A DNA stretch of 53,472 nucleotides from JBLHGU01 sp047615875. Its GTDB lineage: Bacteria > Pseudomonadota > Gammaproteobacteria > Arenicellales > CAJQKF01. Both the position numbers and the translations under genes were made by a program. Below the pieces are notes generated by a model that saw nothing but the letters and a program-made list of their open reading frames with translations, had not been told where the DNA came from and made no database searches. Where the stretch lies: assembly GCA_047615875.1 (NCBI GenBank), contig JBLHGU010000011.1:1-53472 (forward strand). Reading direction: 5' to 3'. The number at the start of each line of letters is the position of its first letter. Position 1 is the stretch's first letter. Shown in pieces: positions 24,573 to 32,347 of the stretch.

Positions 24573-26298
24573 TAGATGCGGTTAGATCGGCTGGCGCATA
24601 TTGACGTATATAAGGGATTACCTGTTTAATCTCGCCTCGCAGGCGGCGATGTTTTACATCCCGCCAGTAATCAGCTGTCATCAAATCGCTGTGTACATGC
24701 ATGAAGATCTTACGTAGTTTTCGATCCATCGCAAGAAAACGGATGAACTCCTCAGGAAAGATGTCGTTCGGACCGACTAGCCGACCTGCGCCTGGGCGCA
24801 TGGTTTCGAAATCATCATCGTCTTCAGGCAATTCCATGAAGCGACATTCGGTTACCAGTTGTACCTCGTCATAGTCATAAAATACCACTCGCTGAGATGC
24901 TGTAACACCAAAGTTCTTTAACAATAAATCGCCGGGAAAGATATTAGTTTCAGCTAAATCTTTCATGGCTTGTCCATAATCAAGTATGGCATTTATGGCG
25001 GCATCTTCCTCGGCCTCGCGTATATACAAATTAAGTGGTCGTACACGACGCTCAACATAGACATGGTTTAATACCAGATTGTCGCCTTCCATTCGGGTGC
25101 TGTTGGATGCGCCTTCTACCAGTTCTTTAAGCAGGGCCGGTTCGAAGCGATCCTTTGATAGTTCCATATTGAGGAACTCCTGGGTGTCGATCAGTCGACC
25201 AGCATGGTCATGATTGGATACCAGTCGGTATTTGGCCATGACTTTTTCACGGGTGGTATTTTTCGGGAAGCCGAATTTATCTCGTATTATCTTAAATACC
25301 AGGTTGAAGGATGGCAGAGTAAAAACCTGCATAACCAGACCCTTGTCGCCATCGGCGAAAACGAATTGATCGTTAGTGTGCTTCAAGTGATTGGCGAAGG
25401 TTTTATAACGTTCCGTTTTGCCCTGACGTAATCGGCCCAGAACGGTGTACAGCTCGTCCATGGGTTTACGCGGCAGAATACTGGCCAAAAATAACACTGC
25501 ACCGATAACCGATGTCGGATCGGCGAAATAGTAGCTGCGGGTATAGCTAAAAATTATGCTGACTTCCTGCTCATCCACCAGAGTTGCGTCGACACGAATT
25601 TCTCCGCCAGTATTTTCCAGTGCGATGACAATTGGAAACACTTCCTCATCGTGTAACACACGACCGACCAGATAGGCACGGGCACCCTGGAAAAAGTGTG
25701 AATCGATAAACTCAAACCGATGGAACTCTTCGGTATCGATACTGTGCCGTTCCGCACGGTTGCGAACACTGTTGGAAATCAGGCTGGCATCTCGATCGAT
25801 GTCTTCGAAGGGTAATTTGCAGCGGAAGTCACGCAGCACTCGACGAAAGGTCTCTTCCATATTTCGCCAGCAGGGGTAGCGGCGTTTGGCTAATGACTCC
25901 AGACCTTCGTCTGGTGGAGGTTGTTTGAACTCCAAAGTATTATTAATTCCCACCGTACCAAAAGTTCTGCGGCTGGTGGAGTTGAAGAAGGTCTTCATAA
26001 AACCAGCGTCTGGTACATCAACCAAACGCGAGCCAAAACACATGCGAATAGATTCCCAAAATTTTGGGTTTTTTACACGCGGACCAAGTTCCCGACGCAA
26101 GCTGCGTTGAACCTTGGTACACCATTTATCGTAAAGTTCTACTCGTTCCTTTACGTCTTTAATTTGACCATTCCAGTCACGCTGCTCAAAACGGCGTTTG
26201 GCACGATCGGTAATGCGCTTGAACTGCCTGTTGTACTGCTCAAAACCATCATAGATGATTTGAGCAGCACGCAAACAATCACTGTGACTGAAGTCCAT
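24559..26298 (-). CDS. aceK: Isocitrate dehydrogenase kinase/phosphatase
   Basis: Bifunctional enzyme (579 residues) that phosphorylates isocitrate dehydrogenase to shut it off during growth on acetate or fatty acids, and removes the phosphate again. The nucleotide-binding segment is A-D-G-D-K-G-L-V-M-Q-V-F-T-L-P-S-F with the invariant V-F-K after it, and the catalytic loop region has N-I-F-P-G-D-L-L-L-K-N-F-G and F-Y-D-Y-D-E. Length matches E. coli AceK. It usually follows aceBA; here it lies 20 nt downstream of icd, its own substrate, on the same strand. The 3' end overlaps the MATE gene. Confidence 0.97.
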   Translation of the reverse strand: MDFSHSDCLRAAQIIYDGFEQYNRQFKRITDRAKRRFEQRDWNGQIKDVKERVELYDKWCTKVQRSLRRELGPRVKNPKFWESIRMCFGSRLVDVPDAGFMKTFFNSTSRRTFGTVGINNTLEFKQPPPDEGLESLAKRRYPCWRNMEETFRRVLRDFRCKLPFEDIDRDASLISNSVRNRAERHSIDTEEFHRFEFIDSHFFQGARAYLVGRVLHDEEVFPIVIALENTGGEIRVDATLVDEQEVSIIFSYTRSYYFADPTSVIGAVLFLASILPRKPMDELYTVLGRLRQGKTERYKTFANHLKHTNDQFVFADGDKGLVMQVFTLPSFNLVFKIIRDKFGFPKNTTREKVMAKYRLVSNHDHAGRLIDTQEFLNMELSKDRFEPALLKELVEGASNSTRMEGDNLVLNHVYVERRVRPLNLYIREAEEDAAINAILDYGQAMKDLAETNIFPGDLLLKNFGVTASQRVVFYDYDEVQLVTECRFMELPEDDDDFETMRPGAGRLVGPNDIFPEEFIRFLAMDRKLRKIFMHVHSDLMTADYWRDVKHRRLRGEIKQVIPYIRQYAPADLTASTSQD

Positions 26299-26318
26299 TT
26301 AAGTAATCAACAAAAAGA

Positions 26319-27614
26319 TTACATTTTTGAGATCATAATGTCGCCAAACTCTGAACAAGACACCTTGGTGGCACCGTCCATCAAACGTGCAAAGTCATAG
26401 GTAACATTTTTGCTTTCGATGGCTTTGTCCATGGCTTTAATTACCAAGTCGGCGGCTTCTAACCAGCCCATATAACGCAACATCATTTCGGCAGATAGGA
26501 TCAAAGAACCTGGATTTACCATGTCCTTGCCGGCGTACTTTGGTGCAGTACCATGGGTTGCTTCAAACACTGCATGACCGGTGTCGTAGTTAATGTTGCC
26601 ACCTGGTGCGATGCCTATACCACCCACCTGGGCTGCGAGCGCGTCGGACAAATAATCGCCATTCAGATTCATAGTGGCAATCACATCGAATTCGGCCGGA
26701 CGTGTCAGCACCTGCTGCAGAGTGATATCAGCAATAGCATCTTTAATCAGAATTTTACCGGCGGCTAAAGCGGCATCTTGCTCAGCATTGGCCGCGGCCT
26801 GGCCCTTGTCTGCAACCGTACGCTCCCACTCGCTCCAGGTATACGTATGATCACCAAATTCCTGCTCCGCAACTTCATAGCCCCATATGCGGAAAGCACC
26901 TTCAGTGAATTTCATAATGTTGCCTTTGTGAACAAAGGTCACACTTTTACGATTGTTGTCGACGGCGTATTTGATGGCTGCACGAACCAGGCGAGCAGTG
27001 CCTTCACGAGAGACCGGCTTGATGCCTATGCCGGAACTCTCTGGGAAGCGAATTTTGTCGTAATAGCTTGGGAAGGCTTCTTTGAATAGTTCAAGAAACT
27101 TCTTGTTTTCTTCACTGCCTTCTTCGAATTCAATACCAGCGTAGATGTCTTCGGTATTCTCGCGGAAAATCACCATTTCAACCAGTTCAGGTTTACGCAC
27201 TGGCGAGGGTACACCGTTGAACCAACGAACCGGTCGCAGGCAAACATACAGATCCATAATCTGTCGAACAGCTACATTTAAAGAGCGAATGCCGCCACCG
27301 ATTGGAGTGGTTAGCGGGCCCTTAATCGAAACCAGATATTCTTTAAGGAGATCAATAGTCTGGTCTGGCAACCAGGAGCCAGTCAGATTGTTGGCTTTTT
27401 CACCGGCATACACTTCTACCCAGTGTATCTTGCGTTCGCTGCTATAGGCTTTTTCAACTGCCGCATTCACCACATCGATCATTACCGGTGAGATATCTAC
27501 ACCAATTCCATCACCCTCAATATAGGGAATAATGGGATTATTAGGTACGTTCAAAGTACCGTTTTCGATACTAATTTTACTGCCAGCGCTGGGAATTGTT
27601 ACATCAGTTGTCAT
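26319..27614 (-). CDS. icd: NADP-dependent isocitrate dehydrogenase
   Basis: TCA-cycle enzyme (431 residues) converting isocitrate to 2-oxoglutarate with NADP+. It has the E. coli-type signature P-I-G-G-G-I-R-S-L-N-V-A, in which S111 is the residue phosphorylated by AceK. The N-L-N-G-D-Y-L-S-D-A segment and H-G-T-A-P-K-Y-A-G-K, typical of the NADP form, are also present. The adjoining aceK gene strongly suggests operon control of the branch between TCA cycle and glyoxylate shunt. Confidence 0.98.
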   Translation of the reverse strand: MTTDVTIPSAGSKISIENGTLNVPNNPIIPYIEGDGIGVDISPVMIDVVNAAVEKAYSSERKIHWVEVYAGEKANNLTGSWLPDQTIDLLKEYLVSIKGPLTTPIGGGIRSLNVAVRQIMDLYVCLRPVRWFNGVPSPVRKPELVEMVIFRENTEDIYAGIEFEEGSEENKKFLELFKEAFPSYYDKIRFPESSGIGIKPVSREGTARLVRAAIKYAVDNNRKSVTFVHKGNIMKFTEGAFRIWGYEVAEQEFGDHTYTWSEWERTVADKGQAAANAEQDAALAAGKILIKDAIADITLQQVLTRPAEFDVIATMNLNGDYLSDALAAQVGGIGIAPGGNINYDTGHAVFEATHGTAPKYAGKDMVNPGSLILSAEMMLRYMGWLEAADLVIKAMDKAIESKNVTYDFARLMDGATKVSCSEFGDIMISKM

Positions 27615-27960
27615 CTAGACACTCTCAAGTATTTGATATTTAAATATTAATTGGAATTTTACCTGCCTATTTTCCCATATTTCGGTGGTTCTATCCAAGC
27701 CAAACAAATCAATAATGAAGATAAGGGTATGGTCAGGATAAATTTTGACTATTCAGATAGGTTAAAAAATAGACCAGATACGGCTATTTATCCATCGATT
27801 TACCGGTATTTAACCGTTCATGCAATAAGCTGTTGTGAGGAAAGTATAAGACTTGAAAACCCATTCCAAATGGTATTCCATCGTTTCTGCTACGCGGGGG
27901 AAACCACAGTTTGCCAGCAAATAGTAAATAGCCCGATCAGATTATTTAATCGCTAGTTTT
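27615..27960. other. Intergenic stretch upstream of icd
   Basis: About 345 nt of AT-rich sequence that should hold the icd promoter on the minus strand. A 101-codon plus-strand frame (27651-27956) has no ribosome binding site and reads like non-coding sequence, so it is not called. No terminator or repeat was seen. Confidence 0.6.
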
Positions 27961-27977
27961 ACATAGAATACAAAATA

Positions 27978-28022
27978 TTGTTGCGCTGCACAAATTGCTC
28001 TGGTATATTGCACTGCAACAAA
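27978..28022 (+). promoter_or_regulatory. Sigma-70 promoter flanked by two PHB-type operators
   Basis: TTGCGC (27981-27986), a 17-nt spacer and TATATT (28004-28009) form a promoter. It is embedded in TTGTTGCGCTGCACAA (27978-27993) over the -35 box and TTGCACTGCAACAAA (28008-28022) at the start site. Almost the same 16-mer occurs upstream of phaA. CTGC/GCA-rich sites of this kind are known for PhaR-type polyhydroxybutyrate regulators; the assignment to such a regulator is inference. Confidence 0.65.
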
Positions 28023-28188
28023 CGGTTGATCTGGACCGTCACCCAAAGGTGAGAACGCAGAGTAAATATTTTGGCTTTAGCTTGGATCCAGGTTAATCAT
28101 TTAGGATTACAACCCATCTGCCGATAAACATTTTACTTCTCCTCCTAAGTAAACTTTTTGCCCCGAATCCTCTTCGGGGCTTTTTTTT
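28016..28188 (+). ncRNA. Candidate small RNA with an anti-Shine-Dalgarno loop
   Basis: A unit of about 170 nt with its own promoter and a strong terminator but no credible ORF. Elements in order: a small hairpin TCACC/GGTGA (28039-28052), an AU-rich single-stranded stretch, then TTTACTT (28132-28138) and AAGTAAA (28147-28153) forming a 7-bp stem that displays the loop CUCCUCCU. That loop is complementary to Shine-Dalgarno sequences; UUCUCCU pairs exactly with the AGGAGAA ribosome binding site of phaB (29131-29137, minus strand). The transcript start is inferred from the promoter. It could control PHB-related genes in trans, but this is unproven. Confidence 0.6.
28160..28188 (+). terminator. 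Strong intrinsic terminator of the candidate small RNA
   Basis: GCCCCGAA (28160-28167) and TTCGGGGC (28173-28180) form an 8-bp stem with loop TCCTC, followed by eight T residues. No protein-coding gene on the plus strand precedes it closely, which is the main reason to suspect a non-coding transcript. Confidence 0.9.
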
Positions 28189-28357
28189 GCCCTCGTTCCA
28201 CCGATACATCAATCAGGGGGCAATTCGTCTTTGCCAGAAGCATCATTTGGTAAGTGCTAACTGTATCTGTCGATGCTCAAACAGATTTTCTACCGGAAAG
28301 CTTATATCGTTAGTTATATCTGCAGATTATGACGAGAGCTAACGAATAATACAAAAA

Positions 28358-28378
28358 AACGGGCCACCTGGGCCCGTT
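28358..28378 (-). terminator. Terminator of the phaA-phaB operon
   Basis: Read on the minus strand, AACGGGCC and GGCCCGTT form an 8-bp stem with a 5-nt loop, followed by a run of T (the A-run at 28353-28359 on the plus strand). It lies 25 nt after the phaB stop codon. Confidence 0.85.
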
Positions 28379-28402
28379 ATGTTCACTACTTGGACAAGTA
28401 GT

Positions 28403-29125
28403 CTAGTACATATGTTGGCCACCATTAATGGACAACGTGGAGCCGGAGATAAAGCCGGCACCTTCGTCGACCAAAAACATAACTGCACGGGCAATGTCTT
28501 CTACCTGACCTAAACGACCCACGGGAATGGTGGCAATAATTTTCTCAAGCACCTTCTCAGGAACTGCACGAACCATATCGGTTTCAACATAGCCTGGTGC
28601 GATAGCGTTTACAGTGATGCCTTTTGCCGCGCCTTCTTGTGCCAGCGCCTTGGTAAAACCATGAATGCCAGATTTCGCAGCCGCGTAATTAACCTGACCA
28701 TACTGACCAGCCTGGCCATTGACAGAGCCAATGTTGACGATGCGACCAAAGTTACGCTCACGCATACCTTCTATAACTAGCCGGCTCATGTTAAAGCAGG
28801 AGGACAGATTGGTTTGTAACACAGCATTCCATTGATCAAAGCTCATGCGATGCATGGTGCCATCTTTGGTAATGCCAGCGTTGTTGACCAGAATATCAAT
28901 TGGACCTAAGTCATCTACGATTCGACCAACTGCTTTTTCGCAGGCAGAGAAGTCCGCCACATCAAATTTGTAGGTAGCGCAGCTGGTATTAGCGCGAAAC
29001 TTTTCTGCAGCCTGATCATTACCAGCATAGGTTGCAGCAACTTTGTAGCCAGCTTCTTTGAGGGACATGGAAATAGCTTCACCGATACCACGGGTGCCGC
29101 CGGTTACTATTGCAACTTTGGACAT
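28403..29125 (-). CDS. phaB: Acetoacetyl-CoA reductase
   Basis: NADPH-dependent SDR (240 residues) that reduces acetoacetyl-CoA to (R)-3-hydroxybutyryl-CoA, the monomer of polyhydroxybutyrate. Cofactor motif T-G-G-T-R-G-I-G at 8-15 and catalytic S134, Y147 and K151 (Y-A-A-A-K). The sequence G-Q-A-G-Q-Y-G-Q-V-N and the ending N-G-G-Q-H-M-Y are typical of PhaB rather than FabG. The ribosome binding site AGGAGAA lies 5 nt before the ATG. It follows the thiolase gene by 43 nt; no phaC synthase is in the window. Confidence 0.92.
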   Translation of the reverse strand: MSKVAIVTGGTRGIGEAISMSLKEAGYKVAATYAGNDQAAEKFRANTSCATYKFDVADFSACEKAVGRIVDDLGPIDILVNNAGITKDGTMHRMSFDQWNAVLQTNLSSCFNMSRLVIEGMRERNFGRIVNIGSVNGQAGQYGQVNYAAAKSGIHGFTKALAQEGAAKGITVNAIAPGYVETDMVRAVPEKVLEKIIATIPVGRLGQVEDIARAVMFLVDEGAGFISGSTLSINGGQHMY

Positions 29126-29168
29126 AATATTTCTCCTAAATGAATGCGGGGATAAAAATTAGAGCGGA

Positions 29169-30350
29169 CTAGCGTTCAACTGCCAGGGCAACACCCTGAC
29201 CGCCGCCAATACATAATGTAGCCAGGCCTTTTTTGGCATCGCGACGGCGCATCTCGTGTAAAAGAGTGACCAGAATACGGCAACCTGATGCGCCAATTGG
29301 ATGGCCTAACGCAATTGCACCACCATTTACATTGACTTTTTCTGTGTCCCAGCCAAGGTCGCAATTAACCGACATCGACTGCGCAGCAAAGGCTTCGTTG
29401 GATTCCACCAGATCTAGGTCTTCGACTGACCAGCCGGCTTTTTCCAATGCCTTGCGAGTGGCAGGAATTGGGCCGGTGCCCATGATGGCAGGATCTACAC
29501 CAGCGCTGGCGCTGGCGGTAATGGTTGCCATCGGAGTCAGACCGAGCTCTTTAGCTTTAGCTGCACTCATAACCAATACAGCAGCAGCACCATCGTTAAG
29601 TCCGGACGCATTACCAGCAGTTACACTACCTTCACGATCAAACGCTGGGCGTAGTTTGGCCAGGGACTCGGTTGTGGTTCCGGGACGGGGGTACTCATCA
29701 CGGTCAAAAATTACTGGGTCGCTTCGACGTTGAGGAATGCTTACCGCAGCAATCTCGTCATCAAACTTGCCCGCTTGCTGAGCTGCAATAGCCTTATTTT
29801 GTGAGGCGGCGGCAAAGACATCCTGTCCGTCGCGGTCGAATTTATATTTCTTCGCGATATTTTCCGCAGTGGTACCCATATGATAATTATTAAAGGCATC
29901 CCAAAGGCCGTCAACTACCATGCTATCAACCAGCTTCCAGTCGCCCATTTTCTGCCCATTGCGGGAATTAGGCATAACGTGGGGAGAAAGACTCATATTT
30001 TCCTGACCACCGGCAATAACAATATCGGCATCGCCGCATTGAATCGCCTGAGCCGCCAGGGAGACAGCTTTTAGTCCACTGCCACAAACCTTATTAATGG
30101 TCATGGAAGGTACTTCCTGGGGTAATCCACCCGCCATTGCGGCCTGACGCGCGGGGTTTTGACCGCTACCTGCAGTTAACACCTGGCCAAGGATTACTTC
30201 GCTGACTTGTTCTGGTGCTACATTATTGCGTTCCAGCAACGCGCGGATTACCACGGCGCCGAGCTCGGGGGCGGGTACGGTGGCTAGTGAGCCACCAAAG
30301 GTGCCGATCGCGGTTCGGACCGCATCAACGATAACTACGTCAGTACTCAT
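29169..30350 (-). CDS. phaA: Acetyl-CoA acetyltransferase (beta-ketothiolase)
   Basis: Biosynthetic-type thiolase (393 residues) condensing two acetyl-CoA to acetoacetyl-CoA. Nucleophile C89 in N-K-V-C-G-S-G, the H of G-H-P-I-G-A-S-G, and the second cysteine in T-L-C-I-G-G-G-Q-G. The ATG at 30350 is used, with GGAG 8 nt upstream, rather than the earlier frame start at 30392. It is the first gene of the phaA-phaB pair. It could also serve general acetoacetyl-CoA metabolism (AtoB). Confidence 0.92.
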   Translation of the reverse strand: MSTDVVIVDAVRTAIGTFGGSLATVPAPELGAVVIRALLERNNVAPEQVSEVILGQVLTAGSGQNPARQAAMAGGLPQEVPSMTINKVCGSGLKAVSLAAQAIQCGDADIVIAGGQENMSLSPHVMPNSRNGQKMGDWKLVDSMVVDGLWDAFNNYHMGTTAENIAKKYKFDRDGQDVFAAASQNKAIAAQQAGKFDDEIAAVSIPQRRSDPVIFDRDEYPRPGTTTESLAKLRPAFDREGSVTAGNASGLNDGAAAVLVMSAAKAKELGLTPMATITASASAGVDPAIMGTGPIPATRKALEKAGWSVEDLDLVESNEAFAAQSMSVNCDLGWDTEKVNVNGGAIALGHPIGASGCRILVTLLHEMRRRDAKKGLATLCIGGGQGVALAVER

Positions 30351-30443
30351 GAAAAAGTCTCCATAAGAGAGAAACACTGTCGGCGACAGCAAAATGGTAT
30401 GAAATTCTCGTCAATCGGCTATTAAGAATAACTTGACGATATA

Positions 30444-30459
30444 TTGTGCAGTGCAACAA
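30444..30459 (-). promoter_or_regulatory. PHB-type operator upstream of phaA
   Basis: On the minus strand this reads TTGTTGCACTGCACAA, identical in 15 of 16 bases to the site at 27978-27993 and similar to 28008-28022. It lies about 95 nt upstream of the phaA ATG within the likely promoter. The partly palindromic TGCRCTGCA core suggests a dimeric regulator such as PhaR; no phaR gene is in the window. Confidence 0.6.
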
Positions 30460-30717
30460 TTATGCTGGATTTGATCATAAATGTCCAATAAATCATAAGC
30501 TTGGTTTCAATAACGGCTTACAGCCGCGGTTTAGATTCATCTGGATCAGCTTTTTGCAGATGAATAAGTGGTCTTACCATATTACTTTATGATAAATTTC
30601 AAATAGATAAGTTTGATTAACCTCCGAACAGGCTCATTCATAATTCCTGGTCTGTTATCCTGTTGATTTGTATGAATAGATTAGAAATATATACTTTGGT
30701 AGCACTAAATTATTAAA

Positions 30718-30758
30718 TGGTCTGACAAATGTTAATCCTCTATACTAAATGATCATTT
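30718..30758 (+). promoter_or_regulatory. Promoter and likely autoregulatory sites of the GntR gene
   Basis: TATACT (30741-30746) with a weak TGGTCT -35 box at 17-nt spacing. TGGTCTGACA (30718-30727) resembles the TGGTnnnACCA sites of FadR-subfamily GntR proteins, and AAATGATCATTT (30747-30758) is a perfect 12-bp palindrome over the start site. Both lie just ahead of the PdhR-like gene. The remaining 30460-30717 stretch shows nothing else. Confidence 0.45.
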
Positions 30759-30777
30759 CTAATTGTTTAATTCTGCT

Positions 30778-31530
30778 ATGAAGCTAGAACCAGTTAAACC
30801 TACCAAGGTCTCAGATTCTATTGCTGAGCAATTGCGCAGCCATATACTAAATGGTGTTTTGAAACCCGGCGAGAAGTTGCCAGCAGAACGGGAATTGGTA
30901 GAACAACTTGGTGTATCTCGCCCATCTGTTCGGGAGGCATTGTTGAAGCTAGAGGCCAGAGGCCTGATCGAAAGTCGTCAGGGTGGCGGTACGTTCGTTA
31001 AGAAAATTCTCACGCCGACGTTTATTGATCCTCTTTCAGATCTTATTAAAGATAATCCGGATGCTATTTCCGATGTGCTCGAATGTCGTCATGGCCTGGA
31101 GGAGCTTGCCGCCAGCTATGCGGCTTTGCGAGCGACGGAAAACGATCGCCGCATGATTCGGGCCAAGTTTGATGCCGTAGAGGAGGCCAACAAAAGCCGG
31201 GATACTGTCATAGCGGCTCAGGCTGATGTGGAATTTCATATGGCTATAGCTGAAGCTTCCCATAATGTCGCATTAATCCATATTACGCGCTCTTTGTTTG
31301 ATTTGCTCGGCAAGCAGATGTTGAAAAACTGGCAGCAGCTGTTAACAGACGAAGAGAGCCTGTTGGAAATTCACAATCAGCATCAGTATATTTTCGAAGC
31401 CATCATGCATGGCGATCCGGATATGGCACGCAATGCCGCCCACAGTCATTTGGCCTATATTGATCGTAGCCTGAATGAAATTCGAGAAGCTGGTCGACGT
31501 GACGACCGCATGTTAAGAAACGCCGTTTAA
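30778..31530 (+). CDS. GntR/FadR-family transcriptional regulator (PdhR/LldR-like)
   Basis: DNA-binding repressor (250 residues): N-terminal winged helix (L-K-P-G-E-K-L-P-A-E-R-E-L, then V-S-R-P-S-V-R-E-A-L, then R-Q-G-G-G-T-F-V) and a C-terminal all-helical FCD effector domain with conserved histidines. The helix-turn-helix is close to PdhR, which senses pyruvate. ATG 30778 is preferred to TTG 30763. The downstream neighbours, a HAD phosphatase and phosphoenolpyruvate synthase, point to control of the pyruvate/PEP node. It is divergent from phaA. Confidence 0.87.
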   Translation: MKLEPVKPTKVSDSIAEQLRSHILNGVLKPGEKLPAERELVEQLGVSRPSVREALLKLEARGLIESRQGGGTFVKKILTPTFIDPLSDLIKDNPDAISDVLECRHGLEELAASYAALRATENDRRMIRAKFDAVEEANKSRDTVIAAQADVEFHMAIAEASHNVALIHITRSLFDLLGKQMLKNWQQLLTDEESLLEIHNQHQYIFEAIMHGDPDMARNAAHSHLAYIDRSLNEIREAGRRDDRMLRNAV

Positions 31531-31548
31531 ATCTAACAGGAAATCTCA

Positions 31549-32232
31549 ATGTTGAGCTCCCGAACTGCTCTGTTCGATATGGACGGACTACTTCTCAATA
31601 CAGAAATTGTCTATACCGAAGTTACCCAACAGATAGTCGGTAAATTTGGCAAAACCTATGACTGGTCGATTAAGTCGAACATGATAGGACGGCCAGCAAT
31701 TGATTCGGCACGCTATCTGGTCGGTGCCCTGGATTTGCCTATTACAGCGGAACAATATCTTGAGCAACGCAACGGATTATTACGCACGGCCTTTGCCAAC
31801 TGTGATGCATTACCCGGTGCCGAGCGCTTGATTCGACATCTCAAAGCTCAATCCATACCTATCGCTGTGGCTACCAGTGCCTATCAGGAGTTGTTTGAGA
31901 TCAAGACCCGTAACCACAAAAGCTGGTTTAATCTGTTCGACACGGTGGTTACCGGCGATGACCCGGAAATTGGTCAGGGAAAGCCTGCGCCAGACATTTT
32001 TTTGGTGGCGGTAAAGCGGCTGGGTGGCATAGCTTCTGAGGCATTAGTATTTGAAGATGCGCCATCTGGTTTGCAGGCTGGAAAGGCCGCAGGAATGCAG
32101 GTTGTCGTGGTGCCTGATGCCAATATGGATAAACAACGTTACAGCGCAGCAGATGTAATTCTGGATAGTCTCGAAGACTTCCAACCAGAGCAATTTGGCT
32201 TACCAGGGTTTTTTAAGGATAACGAGGCTTAA
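31549..32232 (+). CDS. HAD-superfamily sugar-phosphatase-like hydrolase
   Basis: HAD subfamily IA hydrolase (227 residues) resembling YniC/hexitol phosphatase. Motif I is F-D-M-D-G-L-L-L-N-T-E with nucleophile D10 and D12, motif II is the A-T-S-A segment, motif III is K-P-A-P-D, and motif IV is V-F-E-D-A-P-S-G. A helical cap lies between motifs I and II. It follows the GntR gene by 18 nt and precedes ppsA by 115 nt. Substrate probably a small phosphorylated metabolite. Confidence 0.85.
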   Translation: MLSSRTALFDMDGLLLNTEIVYTEVTQQIVGKFGKTYDWSIKSNMIGRPAIDSARYLVGALDLPITAEQYLEQRNGLLRTAFANCDALPGAERLIRHLKAQSIPIAVATSAYQELFEIKTRNHKSWFNLFDTVVTGDDPEIGQGKPAPDIFLVAVKRLGGIASEALVFEDAPSGLQAGKAAGMQVVVVPDANMDKQRYSAADVILDSLEDFQPEQFGLPGFFKDNEA

Positions 32233-32347
32233 CGGTAAACCGAGTGGTAAGGCTTTGGTAGCGACCTAAATTTTTCAGGAATCTGGTCGATGATGATCCC
32301 ACCCGGTTAGAAAAGTAAATATTCACCCAAAACATAATGGTTCAAAA

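Noticed and set aside
27651..27956. A 101-codon plus-strand frame upstream of icd
   Set aside because: No ribosome binding site, odd amino acid make-up and no recognisable family; it lies in what should be the icd promoter region.
29233..29733. A 166-codon plus-strand frame inside phaA
   Set aside because: Antisense shadow of the thiolase gene, rich in Ser/Arg/Pro as expected from a reversed GC-biased frame.
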